Shown piece after piece: positions 15,386-21,990 of a stretch of 21,990 nucleotides of DNA. Origin of the DNA: Methylotenera_A sp031381645 (GTDB taxonomy: Bacteria; Pseudomonadota; Gammaproteobacteria; Burkholderiales; Methylophilaceae); contig JANMYB010000102.1 in NCBI GenBank assembly GCA_031381645.1, positions 1 to 21,990 of the forward strand, given 5' to 3'. The translations under genes and the position numbers were made by a program. Below the pieces are notes generated by a model. The model made no database searches. It was not told where the DNA came from and saw only the letters and a list, made by a program, of their open reading frames with translations. The first letter of the stretch is position 1. The number at the start of each line of letters is the position of its first letter.

Positions 15386-16693
15386 CTATTGAATCGCCGC
15401 GATGCGCGCTTCAAGCGCGGTTTTGTCTATGCTACTTTTATCTGAGGCTTGCGCTAGCGCGCGCTGATAATAAGGTAAAGCCAATTTCGGTTTACCCATT
15501 TGATCTAAACTCACCGCTAAATTAAACGCGTTATCTGCATTGCCATTCAAACTATAAGCATCAAAATAAGCCTGCTGTGCGGCTGGCCACTGGTTTTGCT
15601 CGGCATACAAATTACCTAGTGCCACGTGCAAATTAGCGTCATTTGGATTTTTAGCCAGCATGTTTTTGATGCGACTTTCGCTATTGGTTTCGTTACCTTG
15701 CGATTGGCTATCAATCAAGGCTGCTTGCGCCATATTGTTTCGTGGCTCAATTTCCAGCACTTTGCCAAACCAGCCATTTGCATCCGCCACACGACCTTGC
15801 CTAGAAGCAATTGCACCCAAACCCAACAGCGCATCTACATTACGTACATCTTGTTGCAATACTTGTTTGTAGAGCTTTTGTGCTTTTGCATCATCACCCA
15901 CATTGTAGGCATCGTAAGCGCTCATTAGCGTTGGGTTTATGCCAGCCGCAGGTTTACTTTTTGTCACTTCAATAGAGGCGCTTGGCGAAGCAATTGCTTC
16001 ACCAAATTGCAATTTTTTTGATTTACTCTTTTTGCTGAGTTTGGTAGCTACAATCGTCTCATCCACCACCATCTCATTTTCAGCCATAGCAACTTCTTCA
16101 TCCTCGCTAATAGCTTGTTTCTTAGCCATTTTTTTTATCGGCGCTTCTTGCTGTTCAGCCAGTTGCACTGTTTCATCAGGCTCAAATGTTTGCGGCGGCG
16201 GCGTTTCTGCCACTGGCATCTCAGGCAAAGTTGCGTTGCTTTCTGGCTGTTGAGCTGTAGCCAACTGCTCTAAAGGTCGCGGCGGAATCACCACATCAGG
16301 CGTGTTATCTACAAACTGGTAAAAATATAGCCCCATCCCCAGCAAAGCCACCAAACCCGCGCCGCCTATCAAGGCCAGCCTTGTATTTTGATTTGTAGCC
16401 TCAACGCCTTTAGCAGAAAATACATTGGCCGCGCTTTTAGGTGAATTATTAGAAGTTGAAGTAATTAATGGTGCTGTAGCGCTTTTAATAGGCTGACTAG
16501 TGCTTTGGGTAGCATCGCTCGCCTTTGCAAGTGGCGCAGGCTCTGCAAGCACACTGTCAGCAGGGCTAAGCGACAGCTCTAAATCTGAACCAGAATCTTT
16601 AGCCTTGCCTTTTTCAGCTTGCTTTTGCTTGGTACTAGCGTGCTCAACCTTGTCATTCTCGGCTTTATCTAGCGCTTTAATTAAAAGACTCAT
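15386..16693 (-). CDS. mshN: MshN-like TPR protein
   Basis: Bitopic protein of 435 residues. The start MSLLIKALDKAENDK is typical of MshN-like proteins. A long charged and Ser/Ala/Pro-rich cytoplasmic stretch precedes one membrane helix (about 105-127, RLALIGGAGLVALLGMGLYF), followed by a Pro/Glu-rich periplasmic linker and, from about residue 255, four to five TPR repeats (for example DVRNVDALLGLGAIASRQGR and NADNAFNLAVSLDQMGKPKL). TPR proteins in this position assist secretin assembly or bind the ATPase complex, though the exact role in MSHA systems is poorly known. It starts 19 bases after the secretin stop and ends seven bases before mshE. Topology and gene order support the call; the repeats show no disruption. 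Confidence 0.82.
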   Translation of the reverse strand: MSLLIKALDKAENDKVEHASTKQKQAEKGKAKDSGSDLELSLSPADSVLAEPAPLAKASDATQSTSQPIKSATAPLITSTSNNSPKSAANVFSAKGVEATNQNTRLALIGGAGLVALLGMGLYFYQFVDNTPDVVIPPRPLEQLATAQQPESNATLPEMPVAETPPPQTFEPDETVQLAEQQEAPIKKMAKKQAISEDEEVAMAENEMVVDETIVATKLSKKSKSKKLQFGEAIASPSASIEVTKSKPAAGINPTLMSAYDAYNVGDDAKAQKLYKQVLQQDVRNVDALLGLGAIASRQGRVADANGWFGKVLEIEPRNNMAQAALIDSQSQGNETNSESRIKNMLAKNPNDANLHVALGNLYAEQNQWPAAQQAYFDAYSLNGNADNAFNLAVSLDQMGKPKLALPYYQRALAQASDKSSIDKTALEARIAAIQ

Positions 16694-16712
16694 TAGTCGG
16701 TAAGCTCACGAA

Positions 16713-17465
16713 TCAATTCGCGTCTTCAAGCACGTTTTGTAATTGTTGTGCAGGAAGATATTGTTTATAGCTTTGCAGCTCATCACTTTCTAAGCTGGCA
16801 TTGGGAATAACTGTTGGGCGCAAGAAAATCACTAACTCTGTTTTTATGTTTGAATCGTTTTTACCTTGAAAAACCTTGCCGACGCCTGGCACTTTACTCA
16901 AACCAGGAACTGAGTCTGTATTATTCTTAATTTCATCTTGCATCAAGCCACCCAGCACTGCGATATTACCGCTACCAACTTGAAGTAAAGACTCCATTTC
17001 ACGAGTTCGTATTTCAGGAATTCCGTCATTACCTGGAATATCTGGGTTAGGGTCTTGCACATATCTAATCAGACTTGTGATTGTGGGTCTTACATTTATA
17101 TTAACATTACCCGTATCGTTAATCTGCGGTGTAACACTCATCACAACACCCACTGGTACTGTATTTGGCGTAGTAGTTACCGATTGAAGGTTTGTACCAG
17201 CAACACCACTAGCTGACTGAGATATCTGAGATTGCACAGTGAAATAAACTAAGTTATCAACCACCTTGAGCACTGCCGTTTGATTATTCAATACCATCAA
17301 TTTCGGGCTAGACAAAACCTTGGTGTTTCCAAACTGCTCTAACAATTGAACAGAGCTTAATATTCCATGTTTTCCATTAGTGTAGCCTGCAATAATCCCT
17401 GGGCTATCGGAGGCACGGTCGATATTGGCCGCGCTTATGAGAGTACCCACCTGAGGCCCCAGCAC
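16713..17465 (-). CDS. mshL: MshL secretin, C-terminal pore domain after an in-frame stop
   Basis: C-terminal half of the outer-membrane secretin, in the same frame as the upstream part and separated from it only by TAA plus one Gln codon. It contains the secretin core: LLEQFGNTKVLSSPKLMVLNN (a longer stretch, 41-61), VPVGVVMSVTPQINDTGNVN, IRTREMESLLQVGSGNIAVL with GGLMQDE, and TELVIFLRPTVI. These form the beta-barrel and gate. As a separate gene it could start at GTG 17465, but there is no RBS and no signal peptide, so the product could not be exported by itself. It is best read as part of one interrupted mshL gene spanning 16713-18557 (615 codons in all). mshN follows after 19 bases. Confidence 0.8.
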   Translation of the reverse strand: MLGPQVGTLISAANIDRASDSPGIIAGYTNGKHGILSSVQLLEQFGNTKVLSSPKLMVLNNQTAVLKVVDNLVYFTVQSQISQSASGVAGTNLQSVTTTPNTVPVGVVMSVTPQINDTGNVNINVRPTITSLIRYVQDPNPDIPGNDGIPEIRTREMESLLQVGSGNIAVLGGLMQDEIKNNTDSVPGLSKVPGVGKVFQGKNDSNIKTELVIFLRPTVIPNASLESDELQSYKQYLPAQQLQNVLEDAN

Positions 17466-17468
17466 TTG

Positions 17469-18557
17469 TTAAAACACAAAACCTGTACCACCCAATTTAC
17501 CTAAACGACTCCAGTCTATACCTGCCTTATAACCATCACTTAAAGTCACTTCGACAATAGTCGCCTCAATCAATACTTGTTTTTTAGCACTTCCCATTAC
17601 CTTGTCGATAAATTCTTGTACTTTTTCATGTTGCCTATTAGTTGCACGCACACTAATCACACCAGTTTCCGCATTGGCAATGACATTGGCTGCAAATAAA
17701 GTTTTATATTCTGACTTTGCCCGCTCACGATCTTCTGCTTCCGCTTTTGCGGCTTCAGACTGCGTGTTGATGGTGATTGTCGTGCCATTGGCATTGGTGG
17801 TTTTTGCATCAGCTTGACTATTTGACTGACCCGCAGTGCCGATGCGCGAAACAATCACTTCTTTATCAGTCTCCGCCAATAGCTCTTTAATGTTTATAAT
17901 CAACGACTCCCACAGATGATTTTTGGAAGTACTATCCACTGAAGTACGCGAGCTATTATTTGCACCGTTGCCTGCACTGCTACTAACCGTTCCGCCAGCA
18001 CCAGAACTTTGTGATGCGCTGGATATTTGGCCGTCAGCACCAATAAAACCCTTTGTGTCACGATTGATATTCACATAATCCACTTTGTAAGTGCGTAACA
18101 CGGGCGAATCTGGCGCAATGTAGAGTACATTGCCATCCATTTTGTACGTCAAATCGACTTGCTTTGCTAGGCGTTCCAAAATGGCTGGTAGGGTTTGATC
18201 AACCGCGTTTAATGTGGCGCGGCCTTGTATGCTGGGGTGGATGTCAATATTCAGCTTACTTTCGCGCGCTAGTGCAAACAAAATTTCTTTCACTGGCACT
18301 TCGTTCACCACCACGCTATAAGTTTGCGCTTTGGTGGTGGCTTTTGGCGGTGGTAATTGTGGTGCACTTCGCACCAGCTTAGGAATAGGTGCGCTGGGAG
18401 CCGCATTCTGATTGGCTTGCGGGCTTGCTGTTTTGCCATCAATATGACCAGTGGAAGGCTTTACTTTCGACTGATGCGCACAAGCTGCGGGCATCAAAGC
18501 GATAACGGCAATTGCGCTAAATTTGGCCAAAGAACTTTTAATATTGTTGTTAAGCAC
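17469..18557 (-). CDS. mshL: MshL secretin, N-terminal part ending at an in-frame TAA
   Basis: Outer-membrane secretin of the MSHA-like system, N-terminal 362 residues. It starts at GTG 18557 behind GGGAG (18568-18572, ten bases away). The signal sequence ends in MPAAC, with C26 a likely lipid-attachment site although Pro at -3 is atypical. An N0/STN domain follows (about 79-170, VVVNEVPVKEILFALARESK), a Ser/Gly-rich linker (about 178-210), then an N1-type domain ending in KKQVLIEATIVEVTLSDGYK. The frame stops at TAA (17469-17471) in the middle of the secretin domain and the homologous sequence simply continues in the same frame, so one nonsense codon (for example CAA to TAA) explains the break. 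As it stands it could not form a pore. Confidence 0.85.
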   Translation of the reverse strand: MLNNNIKSSLAKFSAIAVIALMPAACAHQSKVKPSTGHIDGKTASPQANQNAAPSAPIPKLVRSAPQLPPPKATTKAQTYSVVVNEVPVKEILFALARESKLNIDIHPSIQGRATLNAVDQTLPAILERLAKQVDLTYKMDGNVLYIAPDSPVLRTYKVDYVNINRDTKGFIGADGQISSASQSSGAGGTVSSSAGNGANNSSRTSVDSTSKNHLWESLIINIKELLAETDKEVIVSRIGTAGQSNSQADAKTTNANGTTITINTQSEAAKAEAEDRERAKSEYKTLFAANVIANAETGVISVRATNRQHEKVQEFIDKVMGSAKKQVLIEATIVEVTLSDGYKAGIDWSRLGKLGGTGFVF

Positions 18558-18593
18558 GGCGTGCTCACTCCCAAAGATTTTTATACTTCGACA

Positions 18594-18622
18594 GTTATCG
18601 CATAATCTAGATTAAATTGCAA
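18594..18622 (-). promoter_or_regulatory. Sigma-70-type promoter in front of the secretin gene
   Basis: On the minus strand, TTGCAA (18617-18622), a 17-base spacer and an extended -10 TGC-GATAAC (18594-18602) lie about 35 bases before the GTG of mshL. This would allow the pilus genes from mshL onward to be read separately from the response regulator and MshM-like gene. The rest of the 131-base gap is AT-rich, with no visible sigma-54 signature. Confidence 0.4.
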
Positions 18623-18688
18623 TACTAACTAATTGAAACTTTTATAAATTTACTTAAAACTAAGCTTTTCTATAAATTTGCATAAGTT

Positions 18689-20089
18689 TTATTTGGTTTC
18701 TTGCAACACACCAGCAATGGTGCGCAATTGCGGGCGATTTTTTTGAATTTCGATAGGTAACTTGCGTAAAGCTTGAATTGCCTCTAAGCGACTGGGGAAA
18801 CCTCCATACAAAACGGTTAAAAATGGCAAATTATTCACTTTGGTTCTGTATACATAAATATTATCCAACTCGATTTGCTGACTTAGCACTTCAAGGTCAT
18901 ATTTTAGTTGAGGTTCGCTGCTCGCTCCCATCAATTGAATACTCACTGTAGTGGGTGCTTGGCTTTCCAGCCAAGCTGTTGTTGCATTTAAACGGCGCGT
19001 TAAAATATCACCTTGCGTATTAGATGCTCCAGAAGGCTCGCCTTTATTGGGCTGCAGGCTGTCTGGCATAGGTGTAATTGGCGCCGCAGTAATTGTACTT
19101 TTATCCACTTTAACCATTTTAGGCAAAACTTTTTCGGCCGCAATTTCAGGTTTATTTTCTTTGGGCGTTGCTTGTTTTTGCGACCACAAACTTGCTGCAT
19201 AGCCAAGCGCCAAGCCCAACGCCAGTAAACCTGCCCACATGAACATTTGTGATTTTTTTGCTTGTTTTTTTTCTGCTTCTACACCAAATTCGCTATCACT
19301 AATGGCGGCTTGCACATGTTTTGGGGTGACTTGGTAATCGTTATCTGCAAACGCTGCCAGCAACGATTTATCCGCCAAAATATTCACACGCCGCACTAGG
19401 CCTTCTGCCGACGCGGCGATTTTAGAAATAGCGGCGTTTGTAAATAAATGCGGGCCAAAATAACCTGCCGCGCGTAGCCTAAAAATAAGATATTCGCCGA
19501 TTTCTTTAGTTTGCAAAGGCGCCAGATTAAAACTATGTGTAATACGCTCGCGAAGCTGGCGGATATTGGTTTGATTAAGATTTTCATCTAGCTCTGGCTG
19601 CCCAAACAGCACAATTTGTAGCAACTTATCGTGCTTAGTTTCTAAGTTAGAAAGTAAGCGGATTTCCTCCAAGGTCGCCAATGGCATGCCTTGCGCTTCC
19701 TCCACAAATATCACTACTTGCTTGCCCGCTGCATGCCTCGCCAATAGGTGGGTTTGCAACACTTGCATCACTTTTAAACGATCTGCATTTTTGGGTAATT
19801 TAAGTTGTAATTCAAAGGCAATGGCGTGCAAAACATCTTCTGGTGCAACGCTGGGGTTGGCTAAATAAATGCTCTCGATTTTTTCGGGCAGCATGGTTTG
19901 CAACATGCGGCACAGCATGGTTTTACCGCTGCCCACTTCGCCCACCACTTTAACAATGCCCTCACCGTTAGAGATGGCGTAGATTAAGGCATCCAGCACC
20001 GCGCCACGATTGCCGCCAGTATAAAAAACTTCGGTATTTGGGGTGATTTTAAATGGCGGATCTTTTAAGCCAAAGTGCGCGTAATACAT
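18689..20089 (-). CDS. GspA/MshM-like AAA ATPase with C-terminal SPOR domain
   Basis: Inner-membrane ATPase of 466 residues. The cytoplasmic part starts MYYAHFGLKDPPFKITPNTE, the hallmark of ExeA/GspA/MshM proteins, with Walker A GEVGSGKT (50-57), Walker B VVIFVEEAQ (125-133) and arginine-rich sensor regions (RQLRERITHSF). One membrane helix is at about 282-302. The periplasmic part has a Pro-rich linker and, at about 383-466, a SPOR-like fold (VSIQLMGAS, FLTVLYGGFPSRLEAIQALR) that would bind denuded peptidoglycan. GspA-type proteins help secretins pass or settle in the cell wall; MshM proteins known to me usually end after the ATPase. The gene begins nine bases after the response regulator and is followed, after 131 bases, by the secretin. 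ATPase family certain; SPOR assignment likely. Confidence 0.88.
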   Translation of the reverse strand: MYYAHFGLKDPPFKITPNTEVFYTGGNRGAVLDALIYAISNGEGIVKVVGEVGSGKTMLCRMLQTMLPEKIESIYLANPSVAPEDVLHAIAFELQLKLPKNADRLKVMQVLQTHLLARHAAGKQVVIFVEEAQGMPLATLEEIRLLSNLETKHDKLLQIVLFGQPELDENLNQTNIRQLRERITHSFNLAPLQTKEIGEYLIFRLRAAGYFGPHLFTNAAISKIAASAEGLVRRVNILADKSLLAAFADNDYQVTPKHVQAAISDSEFGVEAEKKQAKKSQMFMWAGLLALGLALGYAASLWSQKQATPKENKPEIAAEKVLPKMVKVDKSTITAAPITPMPDSLQPNKGEPSGASNTQGDILTRRLNATTAWLESQAPTTVSIQLMGASSEPQLKYDLEVLSQQIELDNIYVYRTKVNNLPFLTVLYGGFPSRLEAIQALRKLPIEIQKNRPQLRTIAGVLQETK

Positions 20090-20098
20090 GAAGTTTAA

Positions 20099-21538
20099 CT
20101 AATTCTCTTCCTGCAATTGAATGCGCGAATAAAGTGTAGTGCGGTTAACACCCAGCATCTTCGCGGCTTGACTTAAATTACCGTGAGTAATACGCATGGC
20201 GGCATCCACATAAGCTTTTTCCCACGATTTCAACACTTGATCCAAACTCACATTCGCCTCATTCTGCAAATGCTGCATGGCGTAGCCCGACAAATCGCCT
20301 GTATTGCTCATCCCTGACGCGCCACCATCCACCTCATTTTGACGCGATAAATCGAGCTCAGCTGAAAGCTGTACTTCGTTAACAGTTTGTCCTGCATATT
20401 TCGCAATCAAGCGGATAATAATGTTGCGTAGCTCGCGCACATTGCCCGGAAAGTGGTAACTCAACCATCGAGCTTTAGCTTTTTCATCTAATTTAAAAAC
20501 TTTCTGGTCAGTCTCGCGCGCATAAAACGTATTAAAATGCTCTAGTAAAATCAGACTATCTTCCGCCAAATCACGCAGCGGCGGCACCTTGACCGCAAAA
20601 ACGCCTAAGCGATGATATAAATCTGACCTAAAATTACCTGCACGCACTTCCGCACGCAAATCTCGGTTGGTCGCCGCCACCACGCGCGCTTTGCTCTTGC
20701 GCACTTGTGTTTCGCCCACACGCGTATATTCACCATTTTCTAGCACACGCAATAATTTAGCCTGCATTTCCAATGGCAATTCGCCAATTTCATCCAAGAA
20801 AAGCGTGCCTTCGTTTACATCTTCAAAATACCCTGCATTGGCAGTGTTAGCGCCAGTAAATGCGCCTTTAGCATGGCCGAATAAAATAGACTCAGCCAGC
20901 ATCGGCGAAATAGCCGCACAGTTAATAGATAAATAGGGTTGTTTGGTGCGTTTGCTAAAACGGTGAAAATTGCTGGCTACACGCTCTTTACCGCTGCCAG
21001 ATTCGCCTTCAATCAGCACGGGGAAAGGCGAGTCGGCAAATTGCCGAATTTGCGTAATTAAAGTTTGCATCGGTAAGCTTTCGCCTATCATGCCACCATT
21101 TTTGTCTTCCGCTTGTTTTGTATCTGCTAACTCACTTAATTCAACACTTTGAACTTTTAACGAGTTAAGTAAAAGCTCTTTTAAACGTTCAACATCGCAA
21201 GGCTTGGGAATAAAGTCGAGTGCGCCTAAAGCCAGTGCATGTTTCACATTCACATCATCACTCTGTCCAGAAAGTACGTGAATTTTCATGCTGGGCGAAT
21301 GCGCGAGTAATTCACCTATCATCTTAAAGCCCTCGTCAGGCTTATGTTGCATAGGCGGCAAGCCCAAGTCGACCAGTGCCAGCGAGGGCGGCTCATCTAG
21401 CTGCCTAAGTAAACTTTTGGCCTGCGCGCGCGAATCGGCCACGCACACCTCAAAGTGTTTGCTTAGCACAAAGTGCAAAGTATCGGTAATGAGCGGGTCA
21501 TCATCAATGATGATAAGCACCGGACGAAGCTCAGCCAT
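20099..21538 (-). CDS. Sigma-54-dependent response regulator (NtrC family)
   Basis: Cytoplasmic transcription activator of 479 residues. The receiver domain (about 6-125) has the acidic pocket IIDDDP (10-15), the phosphorylation site D57 in LVDLGLPP, S90 and K112. The sigma-54 interaction domain (about 150-385) has Walker A GESGSGKE (178-185), the sigma-54 contact loop GAFTGA (225-230), Walker B GTLFLDEIGEL (244-254) and NVREL. The Fis-type helix-turn-helix is LSQAAKMLGVNRTTLYSRI (455-473). All key residues are present, so it should need phosphorylation, sigma-54 and ATP. No histidine kinase lies in the window. The ATG at 21538 has AAGGA (21546-21550) seven bases upstream. Its position nine bases before the MshM-like gene suggests control of the pilus cluster, but I found no clear sigma-54 promoter here. 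Confidence 0.93.
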   Translation of the reverse strand: MAELRPVLIIIDDDPLITDTLHFVLSKHFEVCVADSRAQAKSLLRQLDEPPSLALVDLGLPPMQHKPDEGFKMIGELLAHSPSMKIHVLSGQSDDVNVKHALALGALDFIPKPCDVERLKELLLNSLKVQSVELSELADTKQAEDKNGGMIGESLPMQTLITQIRQFADSPFPVLIEGESGSGKERVASNFHRFSKRTKQPYLSINCAAISPMLAESILFGHAKGAFTGANTANAGYFEDVNEGTLFLDEIGELPLEMQAKLLRVLENGEYTRVGETQVRKSKARVVAATNRDLRAEVRAGNFRSDLYHRLGVFAVKVPPLRDLAEDSLILLEHFNTFYARETDQKVFKLDEKAKARWLSYHFPGNVRELRNIIIRLIAKYAGQTVNEVQLSAELDLSRQNEVDGGASGMSNTGDLSGYAMQHLQNEANVSLDQVLKSWEKAYVDAAMRITHGNLSQAAKMLGVNRTTLYSRIQLQEEN

Positions 21539-21546
21539 TGCATTAT

Positions 21547-21605
21547 CCTTATAATTTACTGCGGTTATTCTTATTTATTTTAAGGATACTATAACCGTTA
21601 TAAGG
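21547..21605. repeat. Nested inverted repeats across the response-regulator promoter
   Basis: CCTTATAA (21547-21554) is repeated inverted as TTATAAGG (21598-21605), and CGGTTAT (21562-21568) as ATAACCG (21591-21597). The right halves lie in the spacer of the predicted promoter, the left halves in the leader and RBS. They could be paired operator half-sites or, in read-through transcripts from the tRNA operon, an RNA fold that hides the AAGGA site. Confidence 0.5.
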
Positions 21606-21616
21606 CGGGCTATCAA
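21588..21616 (-). promoter_or_regulatory. Sigma-70-type promoter of the response-regulator gene
   Basis: On the minus strand, TTGATA (21611-21616), a 17-base spacer and TATAGT (21588-21593) each match consensus at five of six bases. Transcription would begin near 21581, about 43 bases before the ATG. Confidence 0.55.
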
Positions 21617-21634
21617 GGCAAGCAGAAAAGAAAA

Positions 21635-21711
21635 TGGGGTGGCTGATGGGGCTCGAACCCACGACAACAGGAATCACAATCCTGGACTCTACCAACTGAG
21701 CTACAACCACC
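21635..21711 (-). tRNA. tRNA-His (anticodon GTG)
   Basis: Minus-strand cloverleaf of 77 bases with the extra G at position -1 that marks tRNA-His, opening GGTGGTTGTAGCTCAGTTGG, anticodon loop TTGTGAT (GTG, complement of 21675-21677), T-arm GGGTTCGAGCCCC and encoded CCA (21635-21637). Very close to the E. coli tRNA-His sequence. Last gene of the three-tRNA operon. Confidence 0.96.
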
Positions 21712-21727
21712 ATTGAAACTAAAGACT

Positions 21728-21804
21728 TGGTCTGCCCGACAGGAATCGAACCTGTAACCCCCAGCTTAGAAGGCTGGTGCTCTATCCGGTTGAGCTACGG
21801 GCAG
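21728..21804 (-). tRNA. tRNA-Arg (anticodon TCT)
   Basis: Minus-strand cloverleaf of 77 bases with a seven-pair acceptor stem CTGCCCG/CGGGCAG, D-arm AGCTCAACCGGATAGAGC, anticodon loop CTTCTAA (TCT, complement of 21768-21770), T-arm CAGGTTCGATTCCTG and encoded CCA (21728-21730). Reads AGA codons. Middle gene of the operon. Confidence 0.96.
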
Positions 21805-21853
21805 ATGAGTTACACGTTTAAAACTAAAAAGTCTGTCGAATAAACCAAAAAAC

Positions 21854-21930
21854 TGGTCGGCGTGGAGAGATTCGAACTCCCGACATCCTGCTCCCAAAGC
21901 AGGCGCGCTACCAGACTACGCTACACGCCG
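21854..21930 (-). tRNA. tRNA-Pro (anticodon TGG)
   Basis: Minus-strand cloverleaf of 77 bases with acceptor stem CGGCGTG/CACGCCG, D-arm AGCGTAGTCTGGTAGCGC, anticodon loop TTTGGGA (TGG, complement of 21894-21896), T-arm GGGAGTTCGAATCTCTC and encoded CCA (21854-21856). First gene of the Pro-Arg-His operon. Confidence 0.96.
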
Positions 21931-21940
21931 AAGAGGCAGA

Positions 21941-21969
21941 AATATAGCGCAAACGAGGCATTTGGTCAA
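21941..21969 (-). promoter_or_regulatory. Strong sigma-70 promoter of the tRNA operon
   Basis: On the minus strand, TTGACC (21964-21969), an exact 17-base spacer and TATATT (21941-21946) precede the tRNA-Pro 5' end by only ten bases, so the primary leader is very short. The closeness to consensus fits a stable-RNA operon. Nothing else is seen in the last 20 bases of the window. Confidence 0.7.
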
Positions 21970-21990
21970 TTCGAATATGTTAAAATGCTG

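Noticed and set aside
16713..17465. Second secretin fragment as an independent gene starting at GTG 17465
   Set aside because: No RBS, no signal peptide, same frame as the upstream fragment and direct domain continuity; one interrupted gene is the simpler reading.
18634..18684. Two near-copies of a CTTTTATAAATTTAC-like sequence
   Set aside because: Highly AT-rich with several mismatches and differing spacing; chance similarity in a promoter region is likely.
18558..18688. Sigma-54 promoter before the secretin gene
   Set aside because: A TTGCA is present but no GG lies at the required distance upstream; a sigma-70-type reading fits better.
1..21990. CRISPR arrays, insertion sequences, integrase or attachment sites next to the tRNA genes
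   Set aside because: No repeat-spacer pattern, transposase motif or integrase reading frame is present, and the tRNA ends are not duplicated in the window as far as I can see.

Overview
The window reads as a chromosomal segment of an AT-rich Gram-negative bacterium. Codon use, the MSHA-type pilus genes and the overall protein flavour suggest a betaproteobacterium, possibly a Methylophilaceae (Methylotenera-like) species. This placement is inferred from memory of the families, not from a search. Almost all the DNA is coding, most genes lie on the minus strand, and no insertion sequence, phage or CRISPR array is visible.

Layout by position: (a) 1-1842, the N-terminal two thirds of valS (minus). 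(b) 1903-4618, a minus-strand group read in the order photolyase-like flavoprotein, LemA-family protein, GIDE-domain membrane protein. (c) 4829-6148, a divergent plus-strand pair, an NfeD-like protein and an SPFH/stomatin-like protein. (d) 6149-6307, a convergent gap holding a strong structured inverted repeat. (e) 6308-20089, a long minus-strand cluster for an MSHA-like type IV pilus or secretion machine. It is read as GspA/MshM-like ATPase with SPOR domain, secretin MshL, TPR protein MshN, ATPase MshE, platform protein MshG, MshI, MshJ, an MshK-like protein, two very large prepilin-like proteins and a MoeB/ThiF-family enzyme. (f) 20099-21538, a sigma-54-dependent response regulator that heads this cluster. 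(g) 21635-21930, a tRNA operon Pro(TGG)-Arg(TCT)-His(GTG) behind a near-consensus promoter.

How the genes fit together: the secretin forms the outer-membrane pore, MshN/MshM/MshI/MshJ/MshK connect the envelope layers, MshG is the inner-membrane platform, and MshE (with an intact cyclic-di-GMP-binding MshEN domain) powers assembly of the pseudopilins. No small major pilin and no prepilin peptidase are present, so these must be supplied from elsewhere if the machine works.

The most notable points are: an in-frame TAA that splits the secretin; a photolyase-like protein that seems to carry its FAD domain first and an alpha/beta antenna-like domain last, with four cysteines placed like the Fe-S ligands of PhrB-type photolyases; an about 110-nt structured element at 6152-6262; a probable frameshift at the start of the GIDE-domain gene; a Thr/Cys/Gly-rich insertion in the 599-residue prepilin; and nested inverted repeats across the response-regulator promoter. 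Two disrupted reading frames among otherwise intact genes could be real mutations or assembly errors, and the sequence alone cannot decide.
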